A DNA stretch of 9,029 nt from an uncultured Syntrophomonadaceae bacterium. Lineage in GTDB: Bacteria > Bacillota > Syntrophomonadia > Syntrophomonadales > Syntrophomonadaceae. Of this stretch, positions 1 through 6,320 are shown one piece after another; position 1 is the stretch's first letter; every line of letters begins with the position of its first letter. The notes below the pieces were generated by a model, which did not search any database, was not told the DNA's origin, and saw only the letters and a program-made list of their open reading frames with translations. The stretch spans positions 1 to 9,029 of the forward strand of contig CALXSZ010000006.1 in the NCBI GenBank assembly GCA_944391275.1, read 5' to 3'. Both the position numbers and the translations under genes were made by a program.

Positions 1-496
1 CAAGAGAATAACAAAGAATTTCGTCGAAAATGTCGTTAAAGTAATGAAAAAATTTATGATTCTTTTTTTAGTAGAATAGATAGATTGTTCTGCCCATCCC
101 TACGAATTTCTAGAAAAATTTTTCTCATGAGAAAGTTTTTGAAAACTTTTTCCTTTTTTAGTTAATATTTTCTAATATCTTCCCCGAAAGGTGGCATTCG
201 TTGCACTTCATCTCAATAAAAACAATGAAGCGCTCGCAGCATAAAACACTACAATTGTACGGTTTTTGCTGTTGAAATAAACCAAACCTTCCATATTAAC
301 AGACATATACGAATAAAACATATTTAACTTCGATTTCATTTTACAAATGCGCTGGGACACAGTAAAACGTCAAGGAAACACCCATTATAGCGGTGCCTCT
401 GGTTGCAAATGTTTTAAAAATGGATATTCAATGAAAACATAGTCGAATTGAAATAAAAAACTTCGCAACGATCGATCCGATTTTATCTCGTTTATA
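1..496. other. AT-rich stretch with no recognisable gene
   Basis: I find no open frame of credible length on either strand and no tRNA-like or rRNA-like fold. The longest plus-strand start with a plausible look is an 11-residue frame at 44-79 without a ribosome binding site. Visible structure is limited to a cluster of AT-only palindromes (112-149), a small TTCAAT/ATTGAA inverted repeat at 427-452 that could weakly end the ppx transcript, and a CTTCAT/ATGAAG pair at 207-230. A perfect TATAAT on the minus strand (384-389) has no partner -35. The stretch may be decayed coding sequence or a long intergenic spacer; the sequence does not decide. Confidence 0.6.
112..149. repeat. Three abutting AT-rich palindromes
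   Basis: Three dyads overlap end to end. AGAAAAATTTTTCT (112-125) is a perfect 14-base palindrome. TTTCTCATGAGAAA (121-134) is another perfect 14-base palindrome. AAAGTTTT-TG-AAAACTTT (132-149) is an 8-base inverted repeat with a 2-base centre, followed by TTCCTTTTTT. The last could act as a weak terminator for plus-strand transcription. The run could also be a protein-binding site or simply low-complexity sequence. No gene abuts it closely enough to assign a role. Confidence 0.45.
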
Positions 497-1453
497 TCAA
501 TAAAGAAAATAAAAAAAGTTTTTTTCTTTTAATTCTTGATAAAATTCTTGAAAAACGCCCATCCGCAGACCCTCCAGACAAACAATCGTCTTTTCGGACT
601 CCAAGTCTAAAAGTAAAACAACCAGTGGAGTGATCCCTCCAATAATAATATCCGCCCGCTCCGTCTCCATGCCTGGTATCGCTTTTCTTTCTTCTATGTC
701 TGTCATGATTATTCTACGAAACATTTGAAAAATATCGCGAGTAAAAATTGTATAATTATGCAAAGATTTTCGGGTGGGATGATTTTTCAGCATATGTATG
801 CGGCCCAACATACGGTTGGCTCCGCCTAACATCACAATCGGAAGCCCTCTCCCCTGTTGGAGCCATGCAACTTTCTGAAAAGCTTGAGAAACATCCAACA
901 TAACATTAAAACATTGTTCGGCCGTCATTCTTCCATTCAATTGCCATTTTTCTGATAAAATAACGGATCCCAAGGGTAAGCTTACCGCATGCTGCATTTT
1001 TCCCTTTCGTACTAGGGCCAACTCTACACTGCCTCCCCCTGTATCAATCATCACATAATCATTTACGTGTAACGAAAAAGCTACCCCTCGGCAATCGTAC
1101 GCCGCCTCTTCTTTCCCGGTGATAATTCGGAAGGAAAATCCTGTCTCTTGGCGTACTTGACGTAAAAACTCCTTACGATTGGCTGCCCGGCGTACTGCTT
1201 CCGTCGCCAAAGCGCGTACTTCGTCGACTTGATTATTTTCCAAAATCTTTTTAAATTCCTTCAAAGCTTCTAACGTGCGTTGGATCGGGATGACTTTTAA
1301 AGTTTTTTCTTTTCCCATCCGTTCAGAAAGACGTACCAGACGTTTTTCCTGGCAAATGGATTCATAATAACCATCCGCCAAAATCTGATAAATTTCCATC
1401 CTTACGGAATTCGAACCCAAATCAAGTACCGCTAACCTCATCTCTTGTTTCAA
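497..1453 (-). CDS. ppx: Exopolyphosphatase / GppA-family phosphatase (short, single-module form)
   Basis: This is a 318-residue member of the Ppx/GppA family, sugar-kinase/actin-fold enzymes that remove terminal phosphate from polyphosphate or from pppGpp. Visible motifs are DLGSNSVR (11-18, first phosphate loop), ATEAVR (83-88), ITGKEEA (111-117, holding the likely catalytic glutamate), IDTGGGSVEL (136-145, second phosphate loop), LGGANRMLG (209-217) and GLRMG (295-299, where GLREG is usual). At about 310 residues it lacks the C-terminal HD-type module of long Ppx proteins, as in many Firmicutes. The start is TTG, preceded by AAAGGAG with a 10-base gap; the in-frame ATG four codons on is too far from it. 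It lies 51 bases behind ppk, apparently co-transcribed, so exopolyphosphatase is the better guess than pppGpp hydrolase. The C-terminus KNFFYFLY is encoded by A/T homopolymers and may be a frameshifted or decayed tail. Confidence 0.88.
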   Translation of the reverse strand: MKQEMRLAVLDLGSNSVRMEIYQILADGYYESICQEKRLVRLSERMGKEKTLKVIPIQRTLEALKEFKKILENNQVDEVRALATEAVRRAANRKEFLRQVRQETGFSFRIITGKEEAAYDCRGVAFSLHVNDYVMIDTGGGSVELALVRKGKMQHAVSLPLGSVILSEKWQLNGRMTAEQCFNVMLDVSQAFQKVAWLQQGRGLPIVMLGGANRMLGRIHMLKNHPTRKSLHNYTIFTRDIFQMFRRIIMTDIEERKAIPGMETERADIIIGGITPLVVLLLDLESEKTIVCLEGLRMGVFQEFYQELKEKNFFYFLY

Positions 1454-1463
1454 CTTCCGTTCT

Positions 1464-1470
1464 CTCCTTT
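1464..1470 (-). promoter_or_regulatory. Ribosome binding site selecting the TTG start of ppx
   Basis: AAAGGAG on the minus strand lies 10 bases before the TTG at 1451-1453 and 22 bases before the first ATG, so the TTG start is preferred. Confidence 0.65.
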
Positions 1471-1504
1471 TATCTACACGAATTGGAAAAATAAAAAGGG
1501 AGGT

Positions 1505-3703
1505 CTATTTTTCCGTAACGGGGATAAAGGTTCGAGTGGCTTCGACCTGATTATACATTTCTTGATTTTTTTCCTGATTTTCAGCACGCAAACATAGTTC
1601 TTTTTGACTATCCAGTTGATTGCGTCCTCGGTGATTGATTCGACAATACGTTTGATCCTTTTGCATCACGCGAGCTCGTTGCGTATCTTTTAACTGAAGA
1701 TCTAAAAGTTCTTTAATTTGTTCCTGGATGGCTGGATCATCAATTGGAAACATGATTTCGACCCGTCGGTCCAAGTTGCGAGGCATAAGATCGGCGCTCG
1801 ATAAAAAGAGTTGTTCGTTCCCGCCATTTTTAAACCAGTAAACACGGCTATGTTCCAGAAAACGTCCAATCAAAGAACGAACCGAAATATTTTCAGATAA
1901 CCCTTTTACCCCCGCTTTTAAACAACAAATCCCCCGTACAATCAGCTGAATTTTCACTCCCGCGCAGGAAGCTTCGTAAAGTTCTCCGATGATGAGCGGA
2001 TCAACGAGCGAATTCATTTTAAAAATCATTTCAGCAGGTTTTCCAGCTCGAGCCTGGTCGGCTTCCTGGCGAATGAGTCGCGTCATTTCTTTGCGCAGCC
2101 ATAACGGAGCCAAGATCAGACGATTCCAAGAAGGGGGTTCACTATATCCGGAAAGCATATTAAAAGTTTCCGTAGCGTCTTCTCCTATTTTTTCAGCACA
2201 CGTAAATAATGACATGTCCGTATAAATTTTGGCCGTGTTATCGTTATAATTTCCCGTTCCTAAATGGACATAACGTCGTATTTCGTCTCCTTCTTGACGC
2301 ACAACCATCGCAATTTTCGAATGCGTTTTTAGGCCAACCACCCCATAAATAACATGGCAGCCCGCTCGATCCAATTCCCTGGCCCAATTAATATTTTGTT
2401 CCTCATCAAAACGGGCTTTGACTTCAACCAATACCATCACTTGCTTTCCATTTTCAGCAGCTTTGGCCAAGTTTCGCACAATCGGCGAGTTGCCGCTTAC
2501 ACGATATAAAGTTTGTTTAATCGCTAAGACGTTGGGATCTTCAGCGGCTTGATGAATGAATTCAACAACGGGATCAAAGGAATCATACGGATGGTGCAAA
2601 AATAAATCTTGCCTGCGAATAACCGAAAAAATATCGGTTTCCCACTCATTGTTTGGGTGCGCTGGATAAAAAGGCGGGTATTTAAGATGTGGAAGGTCAA
2701 ACAGGTCATACAATTTCATTAGCATGGTTAAGTCTAGAGGTCCATGAATCGGATAAACATCTTCACTTTCTACCGATAATTCTTCTTGCAAAATATTTAA
2801 AAGCCTCTTGTCTACCCCTTTTTCTACTTCCAACCGCATGACTTCTCCCCAACGGCGTTTTTTAAGGCTTTTTTGTATTTTTTTCAACAGGTCCTGCGCG
2901 TCTTCTTCATCAATGGAAAGATCCGCATTACGCATAATTCGATAGGAAGCGGCGCTAACAATGGAATAACCGATGAATAATTGATCCAAATGTTGTTCAA
3001 TGATGGTTTCCAATAAAATAAAAGAAGTTTCCCCCTCTTTTGTCGGCAATTTAACAAAACGAGACAAACCGCTTGGAACTTCAATTGTCGCAAAACGATA
3101 TCGAACTTTACGGCTTCCTTTTTTCATCAGCAACGCACAAATATTTAAACGCCTATTAGCAATAAGCGGAAACGGTCTGGCTGAATCAGCAGCCATGGGC
3201 GTAATAACGGGATACAAACTTTTCTTAAAATACTTATGCGTAAATTCTATTTGCTCTTGGGAAAGTTGATCCCAACTTAAAATGCGTATCCCCTGTTTTT
3301 TTAATTTAGGAAGCAAAGCGCGATTATAAGTGGAATAAATCCGTTCAATCATTTGGTGCGTTTTTTCACTGATCATTTTTAATTGTTGACGGGGGCTAAG
3401 ACCGCTAGCGTCTGGTTCAGTATAATCGGCATGTAATAATTCCTTGAGCGAAGCCACGCGTATCATAAAAAATTCATCCAAATTCGAACAAGTGATACTT
3501 AGAAATTTCAAGCGTTCTAATAAAGGATTCTCATTACTGCGGGCTTCTTCCAAAACACGGGCATTAAAATCCAGCCAACTAAGTTCTCGGTTGATAAAAT
3601 AATCCGGATTTAAAAATTCTTCGTCCGATTTAACATAATTCGAAACACCTTTTTTTATAAGAGCAGGTTTTCCCGTCTTTGTAATACTTTTTGCTACATT
3701 CAA
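1505..3703 (-). CDS. ppk: Polyphosphate kinase 1
   Basis: PPK1 reversibly transfers the ATP gamma-phosphate to a growing polyphosphate chain through a phospho-histidine. The 732-residue length is normal. The N-terminal domain opens with INRELSWLDFN (about 37-47) and CSNLDEFFMIRV (72-83, with the adenine-contacting Asn at 74). Numbering from the TTG start, the key residues match E. coli PPK in order and spacing: R401 (QTLYR) and R431 (EVKARFDE) for metal/phosphate, H461 in KTHSK (the phosphorylated histidine), H480 in YVHLGTGNYN, and H618 in FLEHSR. The two phospholipase-D-like C-terminal domains run from about 320 to 680, followed by a polar tail. Start choice: an ATG six codons upstream (3721) has no ribosome binding site, and AAAGGAGA lies inside that longer frame, 8 bases before TTG at 3703. 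It sits 32 bases behind rluB and 51 before ppx, so a three-gene operon is likely. Confidence 0.96.
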   Translation of the reverse strand: MNVAKSITKTGKPALIKKGVSNYVKSDEEFLNPDYFINRELSWLDFNARVLEEARSNENPLLERLKFLSITCSNLDEFFMIRVASLKELLHADYTEPDASGLSPRQQLKMISEKTHQMIERIYSTYNRALLPKLKKQGIRILSWDQLSQEQIEFTHKYFKKSLYPVITPMAADSARPFPLIANRRLNICALLMKKGSRKVRYRFATIEVPSGLSRFVKLPTKEGETSFILLETIIEQHLDQLFIGYSIVSAASYRIMRNADLSIDEEDAQDLLKKIQKSLKKRRWGEVMRLEVEKGVDKRLLNILQEELSVESEDVYPIHGPLDLTMLMKLYDLFDLPHLKYPPFYPAHPNNEWETDIFSVIRRQDLFLHHPYDSFDPVVEFIHQAAEDPNVLAIKQTLYRVSGNSPIVRNLAKAAENGKQVMVLVEVKARFDEEQNINWARELDRAGCHVIYGVVGLKTHSKIAMVVRQEGDEIRRYVHLGTGNYNDNTAKIYTDMSLFTCAEKIGEDATETFNMLSGYSEPPSWNRLILAPLWLRKEMTRLIRQEADQARAGKPAEMIFKMNSLVDPLIIGELYEASCAGVKIQLIVRGICCLKAGVKGLSENISVRSLIGRFLEHSRVYWFKNGGNEQLFLSSADLMPRNLDRRVEIMFPIDDPAIQEQIKELLDLQLKDTQRARVMQKDQTYCRINHRGRNQLDSQKELCLRAENQEKNQEMYNQVEATRTFIPVTEK

Positions 3704-3710
3704 GGGAATA

Positions 3711-3718
3711 TCTCCTTT
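3711..3718 (-). promoter_or_regulatory. Ribosome binding site selecting the TTG start of ppk
   Basis: AAAGGAGA on the minus strand, with GGAG 8 bases before TTG at 3701-3703. It begins immediately after the upstream ATG (3719-3721), so that ATG cannot use it. Codons 1-6 of the longer frame are therefore probably untranslated leader. Confidence 0.75.
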
Positions 3719-3735
3719 CATAAATCAATCTTACT

Positions 3736-4482
3736 CTATTTTTTCGTATCAGACGTTGGGTAAAAAGGTTCCGTTTGAGTTAATTTTAGAAGTTTCTGGA
3801 TTTCCTCCGTTGTTAAAGCGCGATATTCGCCCGGTTTGAGATTTTCTAAAGTTAAAAACCCAAATTGGATACGCACGAGTCTTATAACGGGATGCCCGAT
3901 CGCCGAACACATCATTCGTATTTGTCTTTTTTTTCCTTGATGAATCGTTATATTTAATACCGTTTCTTCATGTAATTTCTTTACATATTTGACTTCATCC
4001 GCAGCTACCATCTCGTCCTCTACAAGCACTCCCTGTAAGAGTTGCTGAATCTGTCTCTCAAGTACTTGTCCTCGTACAAGCACTTGATAGGTTTTCGCAA
4101 TTTTATAACGTGGATGAATCATACGATGAACAAAATCACCATCATTACTAACCAAAAGCAGTCCCGACGTATTAATATCTAACCGCCCTACCGGATATAA
4201 TCGCTCCGGGAATTGCTGAAACCAATCGGAAACGGTCGGACGTCCAAAAGGATCTCGTACGCTGCTTAAACATCCGGTTGGTTTATAAAAGAGAAAATAT
4301 CGTTTCTTTTCTATACGAATTAATTTTCCTCGGTATCGAATTTCATCCTGCGTTTCATCTACTTGTACGCCTACTTGGTCGACCACTTTTCCATTAACGG
4401 TAATATGACCTTGCAAAATCTCCGTGTCGGCTTGTCGGCGGGAACAAACGCCAGCTTGTGCAATGTATCGGCTTAATCTCAT
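3736..4482 (-). CDS. rluB: RsuA/RluB-family 23S rRNA pseudouridine synthase
   Basis: A 248-residue pseudouridine synthase that isomerises a specific uridine in rRNA. An S4 RNA-binding domain covers about 1-60 (MRLSRYIAQAGVCSRRQAD). The catalytic motif GRLDINTSGLLL is at 99-110, with the nucleophilic Asp at 102. The conserved QGKKRQIRMM near 182-191 is the late RsuA/RluB signature. Length and the S4 start resemble RluB of bacilli, which modifies helix 89 of 23S rRNA, but RsuA, RluE or RluF specificity cannot be excluded by eye. An ATG 11 codons upstream (4515) lacks a ribosome binding site; TGAGG is 8 bases before ATG 4482, and family members begin at this MRL. It is first in an operon with ppk and ppx, an unusual partner, since bacilli usually keep rluB near scpAB. 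A good promoter lies upstream at 4551-4579. Confidence 0.88.
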   Translation of the reverse strand: MRLSRYIAQAGVCSRRQADTEILQGHITVNGKVVDQVGVQVDETQDEIRYRGKLIRIEKKRYFLFYKPTGCLSSVRDPFGRPTVSDWFQQFPERLYPVGRLDINTSGLLLVSNDGDFVHRMIHPRYKIAKTYQVLVRGQVLERQIQQLLQGVLVEDEMVAADEVKYVKKLHEETVLNITIHQGKKRQIRMMCSAIGHPVIRLVRIQFGFLTLENLKPGEYRALTTEEIQKLLKLTQTEPFYPTSDTKK

Positions 4483-4490
4483 ATTCGGAT

Positions 4491-4495
4491 CCTCA
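4491..4495 (-). promoter_or_regulatory. Ribosome binding site selecting the rluB start
   Basis: TGAGG on the minus strand is 8 bases before ATG 4480-4482. It lies inside the longer frame that opens at 4515, arguing against that upstream ATG. Confidence 0.55.
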
Positions 4496-4550
4496 TTTGA
4501 CTTTAACAGCTTCATATTGATGACAAAAGATTCTGTTCTTCTTTATTTAT

Positions 4551-4579
4551 AATATACCAGTTTCTAAAAAAAATGAAAA
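4551..4579 (-). promoter_or_regulatory. Sigma-A-type promoter for rluB-ppk-ppx
   Basis: On the minus strand, -35 TTTTCA (4574-4579, 4/6) is followed after 17 bases by -10 TATATT (4551-4556, 5/6). A TGG directly before the -10 gives the extended form TGnTATATT. The predicted transcript start near 4544 leaves a leader of about 60 bases before ATG 4482 and would place the alternative ATG at 4515 only about 30 bases in. Confidence 0.55.
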
Positions 4580-4593
4580 GATTGCCCAACAAG

Positions 4594-4630
4594 TTTTTAA
4601 CTCTTTTTAACATAACCAAAAAATAACCAA
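4594..4630. repeat. Helically phased TAAC repeats upstream of folE
   Basis: TTTTTAAC occurs at 4594-4601 and 4604-4611 (10-base period), and TAACCAA at 4613-4619 and 4624-4630 (11-base period). The second pair ends 7 bases before the folE -35. The near one-turn phasing suggests a binding site or an A/T UP element, though short repeats in AT-rich DNA arise easily by chance. Confidence 0.3.
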
Positions 4631-4637
4631 CCAGGGA

Positions 4638-4666
4638 TTGTTAATCCATTCGAATGAGAGTAAAAT
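4638..4666 (+). promoter_or_regulatory. Sigma-A-type promoter for folE
   Basis: -35 TTGTTA (4638-4643, 4/6), a 17-base spacer, and -10 TAAAAT (4661-4666, 5/6). The predicted start near 4673 leaves only about 6 bases before ATG 4679 but about 36 before ATG 4709, which supports the downstream start for folE. Confidence 0.55.
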
Positions 4667-4708
4667 AAAAAGATACATATGGATAAGGAGAGAGGATATA
4701 AACGGATT

Positions 4709-5287
4709 ATGAAAAACACAAAAATTGATCAGGAGCGAATAAAAAAGGCTTTTCGAGAAATTCTGCTTGCGTTGGGAGAGGATCCCTCACGGGAGGGATT
4801 ACTCGAAACGCCAAATCGAGTTGCACGTATGTATGAGGAAATTTTTTCCGGTTTATCCGTACATCCGGAGGAATTGCTCGATGTTACTTTTACCGAACAT
4901 CACGACGAATTAGTTTTCGTAAAAGATATCCCTTTTTACTCGATGTGCGAACATCATTTTCTTCCTTTTTTTGGCAAGGCGCATGTCGCTTACATCCCTA
5001 AAGGCGGACAAGTAGTAGGGATTAGCAAACTAGCCCGGGTCGCAGAATCTTTTGCACGGCGACCGCAACTTCAGGAACGCTTAACCAGTCAAATTGCCGA
5101 TTGCCTGTTCCAGCAACTCAAACCCTATGGCGTTATGGTCATTTTGGAAGCCGAACATATGTGCATGACGATGCGCGGCGTGCAAAAACCAGGTTCAACA
5201 ACCATTACTTCAGCTGTTCGAGGAATTTTTGAAACCAACGCCGCCACACGCGCAGAACTTTTATCTTTATTAAATATGCAACATTAA
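4709..5287 (+). CDS. folE: GTP cyclohydrolase I
   Basis: FolE converts GTP to 7,8-dihydroneopterin triphosphate and formate, the first step of tetrahydrofolate synthesis; the enzyme is a cytosolic homodecamer. The 192-residue protein has the family pattern throughout: GEDPSREGLLETPNRVARMY (23-42), SMCEHHFLPFFGK (78-90), YIPKGGQVVGISKLAR (95-110), RPQLQERLT (118-126) and HMCMTMRG (150-157). The zinc ligands C80, H83 and C152 and the catalytic histidines H82 and H150 are all present, so it is the zinc-dependent type IA enzyme. The frame is open from ATG 4679, but a start at 4709 (MKNTKIDQERI) matches family N-termini, lies behind an AAGGAGAGAGG stretch (4685-4695; a rather long 13-base gap) and fits the predicted promoter. 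It is a single-gene unit with no folate-pathway neighbours, divergent from rluB and convergent with sigE. Confidence 0.95.
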   Translation: MKNTKIDQERIKKAFREILLALGEDPSREGLLETPNRVARMYEEIFSGLSVHPEELLDVTFTEHHDELVFVKDIPFYSMCEHHFLPFFGKAHVAYIPKGGQVVGISKLARVAESFARRPQLQERLTSQIADCLFQQLKPYGVMVILEAEHMCMTMRGVQKPGSTTITSAVRGIFETNAATRAELLSLLNMQH

Positions 5288-5363
5288 TTTTACCTCAAAA
5301 TTCAAAAAATTCTTCTCTGTGCGCGGTAAGACACTTAATTCGGTTATTCCGAATAAATCCCCC

Positions 5364-5403
5364 GTAAAATCCAAGTTTGGTTTCATAAAAATTTGAATTT
5401 TAC
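5364..5403. repeat. 15-base imperfect inverted repeat behind folE
   Basis: GTAAAATCCAAGTTT (5364-5378) pairs with AAATTTGAATTTTAC (5389-5403) across a 10-base loop. There is one C-A mismatch and one G-U pair as plus-strand RNA. No U-run follows, so it is not an ordinary terminator. It could be an mRNA 3' stability structure or a remnant of a small repeat element. A shorter ATTCGG/CCGAAT hairpin (5338-5354) sits just upstream. Confidence 0.45.
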
Positions 5404-5526
5404 CATGCAATAAGCAAATGAAAAAAAGCGGCAAGTAGGCGGATAAAATTGATTGCTTTGGTAGAGTTTTTGAGAATGGCAAAACAGCATCCTTTCAAAT
5501 CATAAATTTTTTATTTCAAATAATAA

Positions 5527-5566
5527 GGATGCCTATTTATGAAAAATAAGCATCCCTCTTTTTATT
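5527..5566. terminator. Shared terminator between folE and sigE
   Basis: GGATGCCTATTT (5527-5538) pairs with AAATAAGCATCC (5544-5555) around a 5-base loop, with one C-A mismatch. CTCTTTTTATT follows on the plus strand, giving a good intrinsic terminator for folE. On the minus strand the hairpin lies just past the sigE stop codon (5562), with a weaker TTATTATTT tail, so it may end both convergent transcripts. Confidence 0.65.
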
Positions 5567-6278
5567 CTATGCGATGAATTTCTCTTTGCAGGCGTCGAAT
5601 AATGCGTTTTTCCAATCTTGAAATATAGGATTGAGAAATTCCCAAAACATCTGCTACTTCTTTTTGTGTTTTTTCAATTCCGTCTTCTAATCCAAAACGT
5701 AATTTTATAATAAGTGTTTCCCGAGGATTAAGTTTACAGAGCGCTTGACGCAAAAGACTTTTTTCAATATCGCCTTCTACTTTTTTGTAGATCATATCAT
5801 TTTCCGTGCCCAATACGTCTGAAAGCAATAATTCGTTTCCATCCCAGTCAACATTGAGCGGTTCATCCAATGAAATATCCCCACGATTTTTTACACTTCT
5901 TCTCAAATACATCAAAATTTCATTTTCAATACACCGTGAAGCATACGTAGCTAGTTTTATTTTTTTAGTCGGATCAAAGGTATTGACGGCTTTGATCAGC
6001 CCAATGGTACCTATGGAAATGAGATCTTCTACTTGAATGCCGGTATTTTCAAATTTTCGTGCAATGTAAACGACGAGCCTTAAATTATGTTCAATGAGTT
6101 GGGTACGAATGGTTTCTCCTTCTTCCGGAAGTCTTTCCAACAACTCCCGTTCTTCCGCTTCTTTTAGGGGCGGAGGTAAAACTTCGCTTGATCCAATATA
6201 CCATAAAAATCCAGATGAATTTTTTAAATAGAACCAATACATCATATGATTTTTTAGTTTTTTTAATCCGATCCCCAT
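5562..6278 (-). CDS. sigE: RNA polymerase sporulation sigma factor E precursor
   Basis: Sigma-E is the early mother-cell sigma factor of endospore formation. The 238 residues align almost without gaps to Bacillus subtilis sigma-E (239). Region 2 runs from about 63 to 131, including NLRLVVYIARKFENTG and DLISIGTIGLIKAVNTF. DWDGNELLLSDVLGT is at 144-158, and the region 4 helix-turn-helix is near 203-226 (KTQKEVADVLGISQSYISRLEKRI). The first 26 or so residues form the inhibitory pro-sequence, rich in aromatic and hydrophobic residues; by alignment SpoIIGA would cut just before YIGSSE (27-32). ATG 6278 has a GGGGG-type ribosome binding site (AAGGGGG) 7 bases upstream. It lies 42 bases behind spoIIGA, so the two are co-transcribed. 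sigG, which usually follows in bacilli, is absent; a terminator and convergent folE come next. Confidence 0.97.
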   Translation of the reverse strand: MGIGLKKLKNHMMYWFYLKNSSGFLWYIGSSEVLPPPLKEAEERELLERLPEEGETIRTQLIEHNLRLVVYIARKFENTGIQVEDLISIGTIGLIKAVNTFDPTKKIKLATYASRCIENEILMYLRRSVKNRGDISLDEPLNVDWDGNELLLSDVLGTENDMIYKKVEGDIEKSLLRQALCKLNPRETLIIKLRFGLEDGIEKTQKEVADVLGISQSYISRLEKRIIRRLQREIHRIE

Positions 6279-6320
6279 GTTCTTTCCCCCTTTTTTATCC
6301 TTTATGAAAACCTCATTATC

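Noticed and set aside
44..79. MKKFMILFLVE reading frame resembling the start of a signal peptide
   Set aside because: It stops after 11 codons, has no ribosome binding site, and no continuation in other frames looks like a secreted protein.
384..389. Perfect minus-strand TATAAT suggesting a promoter in the gene-free end
   Set aside because: The -35 position at 16-18 bases does not resemble TTGACA and no gene follows in that direction within the window.
1989..2225. Plus-strand 78-codon open frame inside ppk
   Set aside because: It is an antisense shadow of a strongly conserved part of ppk (the phospholipase-D-like domains) and resembles no known protein.
3000..3269. Plus-strand 89-codon open frame
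   Set aside because: It lies wholly inside ppk on the opposite strand, has no ribosome binding site and no recognisable family; ppk is certain from its catalytic motifs.
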